Positions 1-5,463 of a stretch of DNA of 5,463 bases are shown here, in pieces. The notes beneath the pieces are model-generated. The model was not told where the DNA came from and made no database searches. It worked only from the letters and a program-made list of their open reading frames with translations. The position numbers and the translations under genes were made by a program. The first letter of the stretch is position 1. Each line of letters begins with the position of its first letter. Source of the DNA: Actinomycetales bacterium (GTDB lineage Bacteria > Actinomycetota > Actinomycetes > Actinomycetales > Microbacteriaceae); the NCBI GenBank assembly GCA_028868555.1, contig JAGWUG010000072.1, positions 1 through 5,463 on the forward strand, read 5' to 3'.

Positions 1-1
1 C

Positions 2-808
2 CGCGGCTGCAAGCTGATATTTGCGGTTCAGGACACCTATTCTTCGCTGGCACCTTTGGCCAACGGCAACCCAGACGTACGTTTCGTGGAGATCGACCCG
101 TCTGCCACCGGCGGGATGATTCAGCCAACGCCAAACCAGAACCTAAACCACCTGATCTTCGACTCTCGGGTTGCCTACCTGCAGGCCGGCTATCTGGCCG
201 CGGCCAAATCCGTCACCGGCAAGGTGGCCATCATCGGTGCAACCGGCAAAGCCGCCTACTGGTCTGCAATCTGGTACTTCCGTCAGGGAATTCACCAGTA
301 CAACGATGCCACCGGCAAGTTGGTTGAAATTGTGAACGCCCCGCAGGCCGAGGTGCAGAGCTGGAACCTGCTGCAGCAAAACGCATCACCGAGTGCGGTC
401 AAGCGCGCCACTCGCCGTGCTTTGGCTGCCGGCGCAGATGTCTTCTTCCCGATGGGCGTGAACGGACTCGCGGTGGCACAGGTTGCCGCCGAGAACCGCG
501 CTCTCGTGATTGGTTCCGAATCGGACTGGGTAAATCAGCCGCGCTATGCAACTGTGAAGTCGGCAGTTCTGGCATCGGTGACAAAGCCCTACGCCCGAGC
601 AGTGGTTGACCAGGTCGCGCAGGGCATGGGCCTGCAGACCGCCACACCTGACCCAACCGTTAGCCGTACCGATGTCACCAACTTCATCGCCACCCTCACC
701 GAAGAGGCCGGGGTGTCTTACAACGGAGTTGGCGACGACCTAAAGCGCCTTGGCGAGGACTATTTGGCCGGGAAACTCAACGTTGTGGAACCGCCCGCAA
801 TCTACTAA
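2..808 (+). CDS. BMP-family (PnrA/NupN-like) nucleoside-binding protein, 5'-truncated
   Basis: This is a substrate-binding protein of an ABC importer, predicted to capture a nucleoside or related ligand outside the membrane. The reading frame is open from base 2, so the true start lies upstream. A TTG at 56 is internal: the codons before it already read as the family's 'GCDLIV…' strand (GCKLIFAV, visible residues 2-9). 268 residues are visible. By comparison with the next gene about 95 residues are missing, including any lipoprotein signal. Family landmarks are NPDVRFVEID (22-31), the AGYLAA…TGKVAIIG core, and GADVFFP followed by a VIGSESDW strand (169-176), then a normal C-terminus. Several ligand-side positions differ from the downstream paralogue: SESD replaces VDSD, and the Gly of VNVGF is lost (FAVQDTY). 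It probably arose by tandem duplication and may bind a different ligand. Proline codons are mixed, suggesting lower expression than its neighbour. I am confident of the family, less so of the ligand. Confidence 0.9.
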   Translation, partial: RGCKLIFAVQDTYSSLAPLANGNPDVRFVEIDPSATGGMIQPTPNQNLNHLIFDSRVAYLQAGYLAAAKSVTGKVAIIGATGKAAYWSAIWYFRQGIHQYNDATGKLVEIVNAPQAEVQSWNLLQQNASPSAVKRATRRALAAGADVFFPMGVNGLAVAQVAAENRALVIGSESDWVNQPRYATVKSAVLASVTKPYARAVVDQVAQGMGLQTATPDPTVSRTDVTNFIATLTEEAGVSYNGVGDDLKRLGEDYLAGKLNVVEPPAIY

Positions 809-829
809 AAACCACAACGCTGCTTCGAT

Positions 830-891
830 TTGTAACGGCTAGGTTAAAAAATCATTCTGCTTATTTAGTTGTCCTCCGCTGGGAGTAGTCT
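830..891 (+). promoter_or_regulatory. Candidate promoter region for the second BMP gene
   Basis: Two weak sigma-70-type candidates lie in the 132-base gap. One is TTGTAA (830-835) with CATTCT (853-858) at a 17-base spacing. The other is a TAGTCT -10-like box (886-891), which fits the TANNNT pattern common in actinobacteria but has no convincing -35 (TTTAGT at 864-869 is the best, spacer 16). No hairpin terminator for the upstream gene is visible, so read-through from it is also possible. A promoter here is inferred mainly from the gap length and the strong expression signs of the next gene. Confidence 0.3.
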
Positions 892-893
892 GA

Positions 894-920
894 AGCCGTC
901 GACGCAATCCGCGTCTGGCT
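894..920 (+). other. Small hairpin in the leader of the second BMP gene
   Basis: An inverted repeat GACGC-aatcc-GCGTC (901-915) is flanked by AGCC (894-897) and GGCT (917-920). Together they can form a nine-pair stem interrupted by a 3x1 internal loop. It sits just downstream of the TAGTCT box and ends 6 bases before the ribosome binding site. If that box is the promoter, the transcript would begin at or inside the structure, which could then act as a 5' mRNA-stabilising element. The stem is short and could be chance. Confidence 0.25.
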
Positions 921-926
921 AAAAAC

Positions 927-934
927 AGGAGGAA
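927..934 (+). promoter_or_regulatory. Strong ribosome binding site fixing a GTG start
   Basis: AGGAGGAA is a near-perfect Shine-Dalgarno sequence. Its AGGAGG core ends 8 bases before the GTG at 941. The protein from this GTG begins with a complete lipoprotein signal peptide, so this start is preferred over any later one. Confidence 0.8.
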
Positions 935-940
935 CTAATA

Positions 941-2044
941 GTGAGCTTCATCACTCGCAGTACCGCAACTCTTGGCGTCATTGCTGCCGCCAGCCTTGCG
1001 CTTGCAGGCTGTGCATCGGCGCCAGCTGCAACCACCGCAGCCCCAGTCAACTACAAGGCCTGTATGGTCTCCGACTCCGGTGGATTCAAGGACGCCTCGT
1101 TCAACGAGGAGGCCTACAACGGTCTACTCAACGCCCAGAAGGACCTCGGCGTTCAGGTGGGCACCGTTGAGTCGCCAAACAACGCAACCCAGACTGACTA
1201 CACCTCGGGTGTTCAGAACATGGTTGACGCCAAGTGTGACCTCATCGTAAACGTGGGCTTCAACCTAGCCGTCGCCACCCGCGACTCGGCCAAGGCCAAC
1301 AAGTCCATCGACTACGCGCTGATTGACTCGGCTCTGAGCAACGACGACTACTCGCCACTCAGCCTGAGCAACGTAAAGCCAATCCAGTACGACACCGCTC
1401 AGGCTGCGTTCCTGGCCGGCTACCTGGCCGCTGGCACCACCAAGACTGGCAAGGTTGCCACCTACGGTGGAATGCTGTTCCCATCCGTGACCATCTTCAT
1501 GGACGGCTTCAAGCAGGGCGTTGACTACTACAACAAGGTCAAGGGCACCAAGGTTGAGGTTCTGGGCGCACAGGGCGCCGACAGCAGCAAGTGGGCTGCT
1601 ACCGGTGACTTCAACGACCAGGCCAAGGGCAAGACTCTCACCGAGCAGTTCTTTGCACAGGGCGCTGACATCATCCTTCCAGTAGCCGGCCCAGTGGGCA
1701 TCGGCTCCGGTCAGGCCACCCTTGACCACAAGGGCACCCTGGTTATCGGCGTTGACAGCGACTGGTACGGCATCCCAACCCACGCTGACTACAAGGCCAA
1801 CATCCTCACCTCCATCGAGAAGAAGATGGCTGGCGCTGTTGAGTCGGTCATCAAGGATGGCGTTGACGGCAAGTTCATGGGTGGCGACGCCAACCAGTAC
1901 GTTGGCACCCTTGCCAACGGCGGTGTGATGATTGCCCCACAGCACGATGTTGCATACCCAAGCGGTATCCAGGCTGAGCTGGACAAGCTCCAGGCTGACA
2001 TCATTGCTGGCAAGGTCAAGGTCACCTCGATCTACAGCAAGTAG
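941..2044 (+). CDS. BMP-family nucleoside-binding lipoprotein (PnrA/BmpA/NupN-like)
   Basis: A complete 367-residue substrate-binding lipoprotein of an ABC importer, predicted to bind purine or other nucleosides on the outer face of the membrane. The signal peptide has a short polar start with Arg6, a hydrophobic stretch (9-22) and the lipobox LAGC, giving a lipidated Cys24, followed by an Ala/Thr/Pro linker to about residue 36. The BMP fold follows: DSGGFKDASFNE (45-56) is the family's ligand-site motif, CDLIVNVGF (99-107) and YALIDSAL (125-132) are core strands, AFLAGYLAA…TGKVATYGG (156-177) is the hinge-side signature, and GADIILPVAGP plus VIGVDSDWY (268-276) complete the pocket. The start is a GTG with a strong ribosome binding site. 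Codon use is extreme: all 11 prolines are CCA and all lysines AAG, a sign of high expression. The downstream ATPase and permease genes are its expected partners. Homologues in Bacillus, Lactococcus, Streptococcus and Treponema bind nucleosides; the exact ligand here is inferred. Confidence 0.95.
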   Translation: MSFITRSTATLGVIAAASLALAGCASAPAATTAAPVNYKACMVSDSGGFKDASFNEEAYNGLLNAQKDLGVQVGTVESPNNATQTDYTSGVQNMVDAKCDLIVNVGFNLAVATRDSAKANKSIDYALIDSALSNDDYSPLSLSNVKPIQYDTAQAAFLAGYLAAGTTKTGKVATYGGMLFPSVTIFMDGFKQGVDYYNKVKGTKVEVLGAQGADSSKWAATGDFNDQAKGKTLTEQFFAQGADIILPVAGPVGIGSGQATLDHKGTLVIGVDSDWYGIPTHADYKANILTSIEKKMAGAVESVIKDGVDGKFMGGDANQYVGTLANGGVMIAPQHDVAYPSGIQAELDKLQADIIAGKVKVTSIYSK

Positions 2045-2067
2045 TCTCCGAAAAGAGGCAAACGCAG

Positions 2068-2097
2068 GGACGGGGGTCGCTTCGGCGGCCCCCGTTT
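2068..2097 (+). terminator. UUCG-capped hairpin: terminator or attenuator after the lipoprotein gene
   Basis: ACGGGGGTCGC (2070-2080) pairs with GCGGCCCCCGT (2085-2095), 11 pairs with one U·G wobble, closed by a c(TTCG)g tetraloop, an exceptionally stable cap. G·U pairs can extend the base by two. Only three T residues follow the stem, so termination is probably incomplete. It lies 23 bases after the lipoprotein stop and 102 bases before the ATPase start. This is the usual place for an element that yields more binding protein than membrane complex, by partial termination or by protecting the 3' end of the upstream message. Confidence 0.8.
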
Positions 2098-2120
2098 CGC
2101 ATCCCGCTTCGCACTCCATT

Positions 2121-2148
2121 TCTAGCCGCCGCAAGTGGCTAGACTTGC
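2121..2148 (+). promoter_or_regulatory. Candidate promoter -10 box within two overlapping inverted repeats
   Basis: TAGACT (2140-2145) resembles an actinobacterial -10 box; no good -35 is visible. Two inverted repeats overlap it. TCTAGCC (2121-2127) with GGCTAGA (2137-2143) is a perfect 7-base pair of arms, extendable to a 9-pair stem. GCAAGT (2131-2136) with ACTTGC (2143-2148) is a perfect 6-base pair of arms spanning 18 bases. The two cannot form together as RNA. As DNA, either could be a repressor operator covering the -10. The placement is suggestive; the function is inferred. Confidence 0.35.
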
Positions 2149-2164
2149 CAGCAAGGAAGCAAAA

Positions 2165-2203
2165 ATGGCACCGGATAGGTGCAGTTTGGAACCTAAGCAA
2201 TGA
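2165..2203 (+). other. Possible 12-codon leader ORF coupled to the ATPase gene
   Basis: An ATG at 2165 opens a short frame encoding MAPDRCSLEPKQ and ends in TGA at 2201-2203, overlapping the ATPase ATG as ATGA. It has a good ribosome binding site, AAGGAAG (2153-2159), 5 bases before its ATG, whereas the ATPase itself has only GGA (2188-2190). The ATGA overlap is the same arrangement used at both later junctions of the operon. A small inverted repeat, GCACC-ggata-GGTGC (2168-2182), lies inside it. The peptide shows no obvious attenuation run of one codon. Its role would be to deliver ribosomes to the ATPase start by termination-reinitiation. An ORF this short can arise by chance. Confidence 0.35.
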
Positions 2204-3699
2204 AGCTTGAACTAAAAGGCATCACCAAGCGCTTTGGCGCACTGGTGGCCAACGACAACGTGAACCTGGTGGTTGAACCAGGGCAGATTCACTGTCTGCT
2301 GGGCGAAAATGGCGCCGGCAAATCAACCCTCATGAATGTGCTCTACGGTCTGTACCAGGCCGACGGTGGGCAGATTCTCATCGACGACAAGCCGGTCAAG
2401 TTCTCCGGCCCTGGCGAGGCCATGGCCGCCGGCATCGGCATGGTGCACCAGCACTTCATGCTCATCCCAGTTTTCACCGTTGCCGAGAACGTGGTACTCG
2501 GGCACGAGCCAACCAAGGCGCTCGGATTCCTAGACCTAGCCGCTGCCCGCCAGAAGGTGCGCGAAATCTCCGACCGCTTCGGTTTTGACGTTGACCCGGA
2601 TGCCATCGTTGGCGACCTCCCGGTAGGTGTGCAGCAACGTGTAGAGATCATCAAGGCGCTCATCAGCGACGCCCAGATTCTGGTTTTTGACGAGCCAACC
2701 GCGGTGCTGACTCCGCAGGAAACCGACGAGCTGATGGCAATCATGAAGCAGCTGCGCGACAGTGGCCGCGGCATCGTCTTCATCACCCACAAACTGCGCG
2801 AAGTGCGCGAGGCTGCCGACCACATCACCGTGATGCGCTTGGGCAAGGTGGTTGGAACCGCCAAGCCAACCGACACCGCCGAAGAGTTGGCTTCGCTCAT
2901 GGTTGGCCGCGCGGTTGACCTAGATGTGAACAAGGCTGCCGCCAAGCCGGGTCCGGTTGTGCTGCAGATTAGCGACCTCTCGGTCTGGGATCACTCGGGA
3001 AACAAGGCCGTAGACAACGTATCGCTGCAGATTCACGCGGGCGAGATCCTGGTGATCGCGGGAGTTCAGGGCAACGGACAGACCGAACTCACCGAGGCAA
3101 TCCTCGGAACCCAGAGCAAACTTCACGGCTCCATTCGCCTTGCTGGCGAAGAACTGGTGGGCAAGAGCGTCAAGCACCGTTTCGACGCCGGCCTCGGCTT
3201 TGTTCCAGAAGACCGAACCGAAGACGGCCTAGTGGCAGACTTCACCATCTCCGAAAACCTCATGCTCAACCGCAGCGACCGCGAGCCTTTCGCCAAGCGC
3301 GGCGTGCTCCAGTTGAAGTTCCTCAAGGACTTCGCTGTGGAGAAGATCAAGCAGTTCGATGTGCGCTCACAGGGCATCGAGTCCCGAGCCGGGCAGCTCT
3401 CCGGCGGCAACCAGCAGAAGGTGGTGCTGGCTCGCGAGCTGAGCCGAAACCTATCGCTTCTTGTTGCTTCGCAGCCAACCCGAGGCCTCGACGTGGGTTC
3501 CATCGAGTTTGTCCACGAGCAGATTGTGGCCACCCGCGACTCCGGCACCCCGGTGCTCATCGTGGCAACCGAACTCGACGAGGCCACCCAGCTGGGTGAC
3601 CGGATTGCCGTGATGTACCGCGGCCGAATTGTTGGCATTGTGCCGCCGGACACCGACCGCGCGGTTCTCGGAAAGATGATGGCAGGAATCAGCGCATGA
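2200..3699 (+). CDS. Nucleoside ABC importer ATPase, two fused nucleotide-binding domains (NupO/YufO-like)
   Basis: A cytoplasmic 499-residue ATPase that powers the importer, of normal length for the NupO/RbsA group. Domain 1 has Walker A GENGAGKST (35-43), Q-loop Gln84, a degenerate signature LPVGVQQ (140-146), Walker B ILVFDE (160-165) and the switch His197. Domain 2 has a degenerate Walker A, GVQGNGQT (288-295), without the Lys; an intact signature LSGGNQQ (400-406); LLVASQ (420-425) in place of Walker B, lacking both the Asp and the catalytic Glu; and no switch His (ATELDE). The intact Walker motifs of domain 1 therefore face the intact signature of domain 2, giving one working and one degenerate ATP site. 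This asymmetry is typical of the family, not a defect. The start MKLELKGITKRFG matches family N-termini but has a weak ribosome site, and a short leader ORF overlaps it as ATGA. The stop overlaps the next gene's start, also as ATGA. Confidence 0.96.
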   Translation: MKLELKGITKRFGALVANDNVNLVVEPGQIHCLLGENGAGKSTLMNVLYGLYQADGGQILIDDKPVKFSGPGEAMAAGIGMVHQHFMLIPVFTVAENVVLGHEPTKALGFLDLAAARQKVREISDRFGFDVDPDAIVGDLPVGVQQRVEIIKALISDAQILVFDEPTAVLTPQETDELMAIMKQLRDSGRGIVFITHKLREVREAADHITVMRLGKVVGTAKPTDTAEELASLMVGRAVDLDVNKAAAKPGPVVLQISDLSVWDHSGNKAVDNVSLQIHAGEILVIAGVQGNGQTELTEAILGTQSKLHGSIRLAGEELVGKSVKHRFDAGLGFVPEDRTEDGLVADFTISENLMLNRSDREPFAKRGVLQLKFLKDFAVEKIKQFDVRSQGIESRAGQLSGGNQQKVVLARELSRNLSLLVASQPTRGLDVGSIEFVHEQIVATRDSGTPVLIVATELDEATQLGDRIAVMYRGRIVGIVPPDTDRAVLGKMMAGISA

Positions 3700-4844
3700 T
3701 CGGCAAATTCTTGAGAGGCAACCTGGCACTCAGCGTGCTCGCTGTTCTGGTTTCGTTTGTGGTCGGCGGCATCCTGATTGCCGTCTCCAACCCCGGGGTT
3801 CAGCAGGCCGGCTCCTACTTCTTCAGCCGTCCCACCGATGAACTGAACGCCATCTGGAACGCCGTCTTTGGTGCCTACGATGCGCTGTTCCGCGGCTCAA
3901 TCTTCAACTACCAGGCCTCAACTCCTGCCGGCATGATCAAGCCGATTACCGAGACCCTGGCCTTCGCTACTCCTATCACCATGGCGGGACTGGGCATGGC
4001 GGTTTCGTTCCGCAGCGGCCTGTTCAACATCGGTGGCACTGGGCAGATTGTTTTCGGTGCAATGTTCGCGGGCTGGGTTGGAATCAACGTTGACCTGCCT
4101 TGGGCCTTGCATTTCCCACTGGCTGTGCTGGCTGGAGTTCTCGGCGGCGCGTTCTTCGGAGCAATCGTCGGTGTGCTCAAGGCAACCACCGGAGCCAATG
4201 AGGTCATCGTGACCATCATGTTCAACTACATCGCCAGCCTGTTGCTGCAGTACCTGCTCAAGACGCCAATCCTGCAGGCGCCACACAACATCAACCCAAT
4301 CTCCAAGCCCATCCTGGACAGCGCCAAGTACCCGCCGGTATTCGGTGACCAGTTCCGTCTGCACGCCGGCATATTCGCCATGCTGCTGGCAGTCTGGTTG
4401 GTCTGGTGGCTGCTCAACCGCAGCACCCTGGGCTTCCAGTTCCGTGCGCTGGGTCACAACCCTTCGGCAGCTAAGGTGGCTGGCATCAACATCGGCCTCA
4501 CCTACATTCTTGTGATGGCAGTTGCAGGTGGCCTCGCCGGTCTGGCCGGTACCTCGCAGATTCTGGGCACCGAGGGTCAGCTGACCACAGGTGTTGCGGC
4601 CAGCTTCGGTTTCGATGCCATAACTGTGGCGCTGCTTGGTCGCAACAACCCGCTCGGTGTTCTCGCGGCAGGCATTCTCTTCGGTGGACTTCGCGCCGGA
4701 GCCGGCACCATGCAGGCAAGCCAGGGCGTGCCAATCGACATCGTTCTGGTGGTTCAATCCATGATCGTTCTATTCATCGCGGCACCGCCGTTGGTGCGTT
4801 GGATATTCAGAATCCGCGCCGAGCGTAAGGAGGTGACCGCATGA
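3696..4844 (+). CDS. Nucleoside ABC importer permease 1 (NupP/YufP-like, BPD_transp_2 family)
   Basis: An integral membrane subunit forming half of the translocation channel, 382 residues. A first hydrophobic helix (about 10-31) is followed by a polar segment of about 50 residues with NAVFGAYDALFRGSIF (55-70), which is characteristic of this subfamily. The conserved core follows: TETLAFATPITMAGLGMAVSF (85-105), then FRSGLFNIGGTGQI (105-118), then GANEVIVTIMFNYI (166-179). A cytoplasmic stretch STLGFQFRALGHNPSAAKVAGIN (242-264), rich in Arg/Lys, is the likely coupling contact with the ATPase. Further helices lie near 138-161, 170-188, 223-239, 268-288 and 350-370. Its ATG overlaps the ATPase stop (ATGA), and AGGA (3684-3687) lies 8 bases upstream, so the two are translationally coupled. 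The C-terminus is short and basic (RIRAERKEVTA) and its coding sequence contains the next gene's ribosome site. Family identity is firm; the substrate is inferred from the neighbours. Confidence 0.94.
   Translation: MIGKFLRGNLALSVLAVLVSFVVGGILIAVSNPGVQQAGSYFFSRPTDELNAIWNAVFGAYDALFRGSIFNYQASTPAGMIKPITETLAFATPITMAGLGMAVSFRSGLFNIGGTGQIVFGAMFAGWVGINVDLPWALHFPLAVLAGVLGGAFFGAIVGVLKATTGANEVIVTIMFNYIASLLLQYLLKTPILQAPHNINPISKPILDSAKYPPVFGDQFRLHAGIFAMLLAVWLVWWLLNRSTLGFQFRALGHNPSAAKVAGINIGLTYILVMAVAGGLAGLAGTSQILGTEGQLTTGVAASFGFDAITVALLGRNNPLGVLAAGILFGGLRAGAGTMQASQGVPIDIVLVVQSMIVLFIAAPPLVRWIFRIRAERKEVTA
4826..4836 (+). promoter_or_regulatory. Consensus ribosome binding site for permease 2, inside permease 1
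   Basis: TAAGGAGGTGA is an uninterrupted match to the anti-Shine-Dalgarno consensus. Its AGGAGG core ends 7 bases before the ATG at 4841. It is embedded in the last codons of permease 1 (encoding Lys-Glu-Val-Thr). It is the strongest ribosome site in the window, stronger than those of the ATPase and permease 1, and fixes the permease 2 start. Confidence 0.8.
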
Positions 4845-5463
4845 AGCCGAGCCTAAAGAATGTGCGCATCCTTGGCGTGCTCAGCATCATCGGTGCCGTA
4901 TTTGCCTTCTTGGCCCCCGCGGGCGTCACCGACATTCGCCTGCACGCCGAGAGTGACCTCATTGCCATTCCGGACTTCCCGGTGCAGTCCGGCATAGTCT
5001 GCTGGTCTGCGCTGGCGGTTCAGCTCGCACTTTTGGTGTTTGCCTATCTGAACTATCGCGGTCACCGCAAGGATCCGCGCTGGCTGGTTCCGGTGTTTGG
5101 CGCCGCGTTCCTGCTGAGCACGCTGGTATTCCTCTACGCGGGTAAGACTCTTACCTTCACCGCTCTACTAGCCGGTTCGCTGGCGCTGGCAGTTCCACTC
5201 ATCTTCGGCAGCCTCGCCGGTGTGCTGAGTGAGCGTTCCGGTGTGGTCAATATCGCCATCGAGGGTCAGCTGCTTGCCGGCGCCTTCACCTCAGCGTTGG
5301 TGGCATCGCTCACCAACTCGGTCTGGGTTGGTCTCATCGTTGCGGCAATTGCCGGTGCCCTGGTCGCGGCGGTTCTGGCCGTGTTCGCCATCAAGTACCT
5401 GGTGGATCAAATAATCGTGGGTGTGGTTCTCAACGTGCTGGTGGTTGGTCTCACCAACTTCCT
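4841..5463 (+). CDS. Nucleoside ABC importer permease 2 (NupQ/YufQ-like), 3'-truncated
   Basis: The second channel subunit, with 207 residues visible before the right edge and no stop in the window. It begins at an ATG overlapping the permease 1 stop (ATGA), behind a consensus ribosome site. The first 100 residues are an N-terminal extension with hydrophobic segments at about 9-28, 50-72 and 82-100 and a basic loop YRGHRKDPRW (72-81). The BPD_transp_2 core starts near 105 with TALLAGSLALAVPLIFGSLAGVLSE; it continues with RSGVVNIAIEGQLLAGAF (132-149), the hallmark motif of this permease type, and DQIIVGVVLNVLVVGLTNF (189-207). Short family members begin near the core, while extended versions of about 400 residues occur in actinobacteria, so about half of the gene is probably present. 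Pairing with a different permease gene upstream implies a heterodimeric channel, as in NupPQ. Family assignment is firm. Confidence 0.93.
   Translation, partial: MKPSLKNVRILGVLSIIGAVFAFLAPAGVTDIRLHAESDLIAIPDFPVQSGIVCWSALAVQLALLVFAYLNYRGHRKDPRWLVPVFGAAFLLSTLVFLYAGKTLTFTALLAGSLALAVPLIFGSLAGVLSERSGVVNIAIEGQLLAGAFTSALVASLTNSVWVGLIVAAIAGALVAAVLAVFAIKYLVDQIIVGVVLNVLVVGLTNF

Noticed and set aside
56..808. A complete first gene starting at the TTG at 56
   Set aside because: The same frame is open to base 2 and the upstream codons match the BMP family strand around GCDLIV. A start at 56 would remove half of the binding-protein fold. The gene is truncated by the window edge.
809..850. Terminator for the first BMP gene
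   Set aside because: Only a 4-base repeat (TAAC/GTTA, 833-846) is present, followed by an A-rich rather than a T-rich tract. Not enough for an intrinsic terminator.
2045..2199. Riboswitch between the lipoprotein and ATPase genes
   Set aside because: The gap holds hairpins, but I could not match them to a purine, preQ1 or other known aptamer core. The simpler reading is a terminator plus operator/leader elements.
1265..2200. Long open frame on the minus strand opposite the lipoprotein gene
   Set aside because: It is a shadow of the strongly biased lipoprotein gene: low-complexity Val/Leu/Gly composition, no recognisable domain, and no ribosome site considered convincing.
3918..4757. 279-residue open frame on the minus strand opposite permease 1
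   Set aside because: Its composition (rich in Gln, His, Glu, Arg) is what results from reading a membrane protein gene backwards. No family features are visible, and permease 1 is clearly the real gene.
1..5463. A new defence, mobile or biosynthetic system
   Set aside because: All five protein genes fall into the known nucleoside ABC importer class. There is no transposase, integrase, repeat array, toxin or unknown ORF of credible size.

Overview
The window carries one transport locus read entirely on the + strand. It encodes a nucleoside-type ABC importer of the BMP/PnrA–NupOPQ class. The moderately GC-rich coding bias, TANNNT-like -10 boxes with poor -35 boxes, the actinobacterial style of the lipoprotein signal peptide and the long N-terminal extension of the last permease suggest a high- to mid-GC actinobacterium. 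A Microbacteriaceae relative is a reasonable guess, but no marker gene here proves it.

Layout: (1) the C-terminal three quarters of a first BMP-family substrate-binding protein, cut by the left edge (2-808); (2) a 132-base gap with weak promoter candidates, a small hairpin and a strong ribosome binding site; (3) a complete second BMP-family lipoprotein (941-2044); (4) a 155-base gap with a UUCG-capped hairpin terminator or attenuator, overlapping inverted repeats on a -10-like box, and a possible 12-codon leader peptide; (5) a two-domain ABC ATPase (2200-3699); (6) a first permease (3696-4844); (7) a second permease running off the right edge (4841-5463). Both junctions from the ATPase onward are 4-base ATGA overlaps, the mark of a translationally coupled operon.

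How the parts should work together: the lipoprotein is anchored outside the membrane and captures a nucleoside. The two different permeases form the channel. The fused ATPase supplies one complete and one degenerate ATP site. The hairpin after the lipoprotein gene would let the binding protein be made in excess over the membrane complex. The extreme codon bias of that gene (every Pro is CCA, every Lys AAG, every Asn AAC) points the same way. The tandem first paralogue has altered residues in ligand-facing loops and may deliver a different substrate to the same transporter.

I see no new type of biological system. The genes belong to a known family. The less expected signals are regulatory (leader ORF with ATGA coupling, overlapping palindromes, attenuator) and evolutionary (diverged tandem binding proteins). 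Both ends are truncated. No RNA genes, mobile elements or CRISPR arrays were seen.
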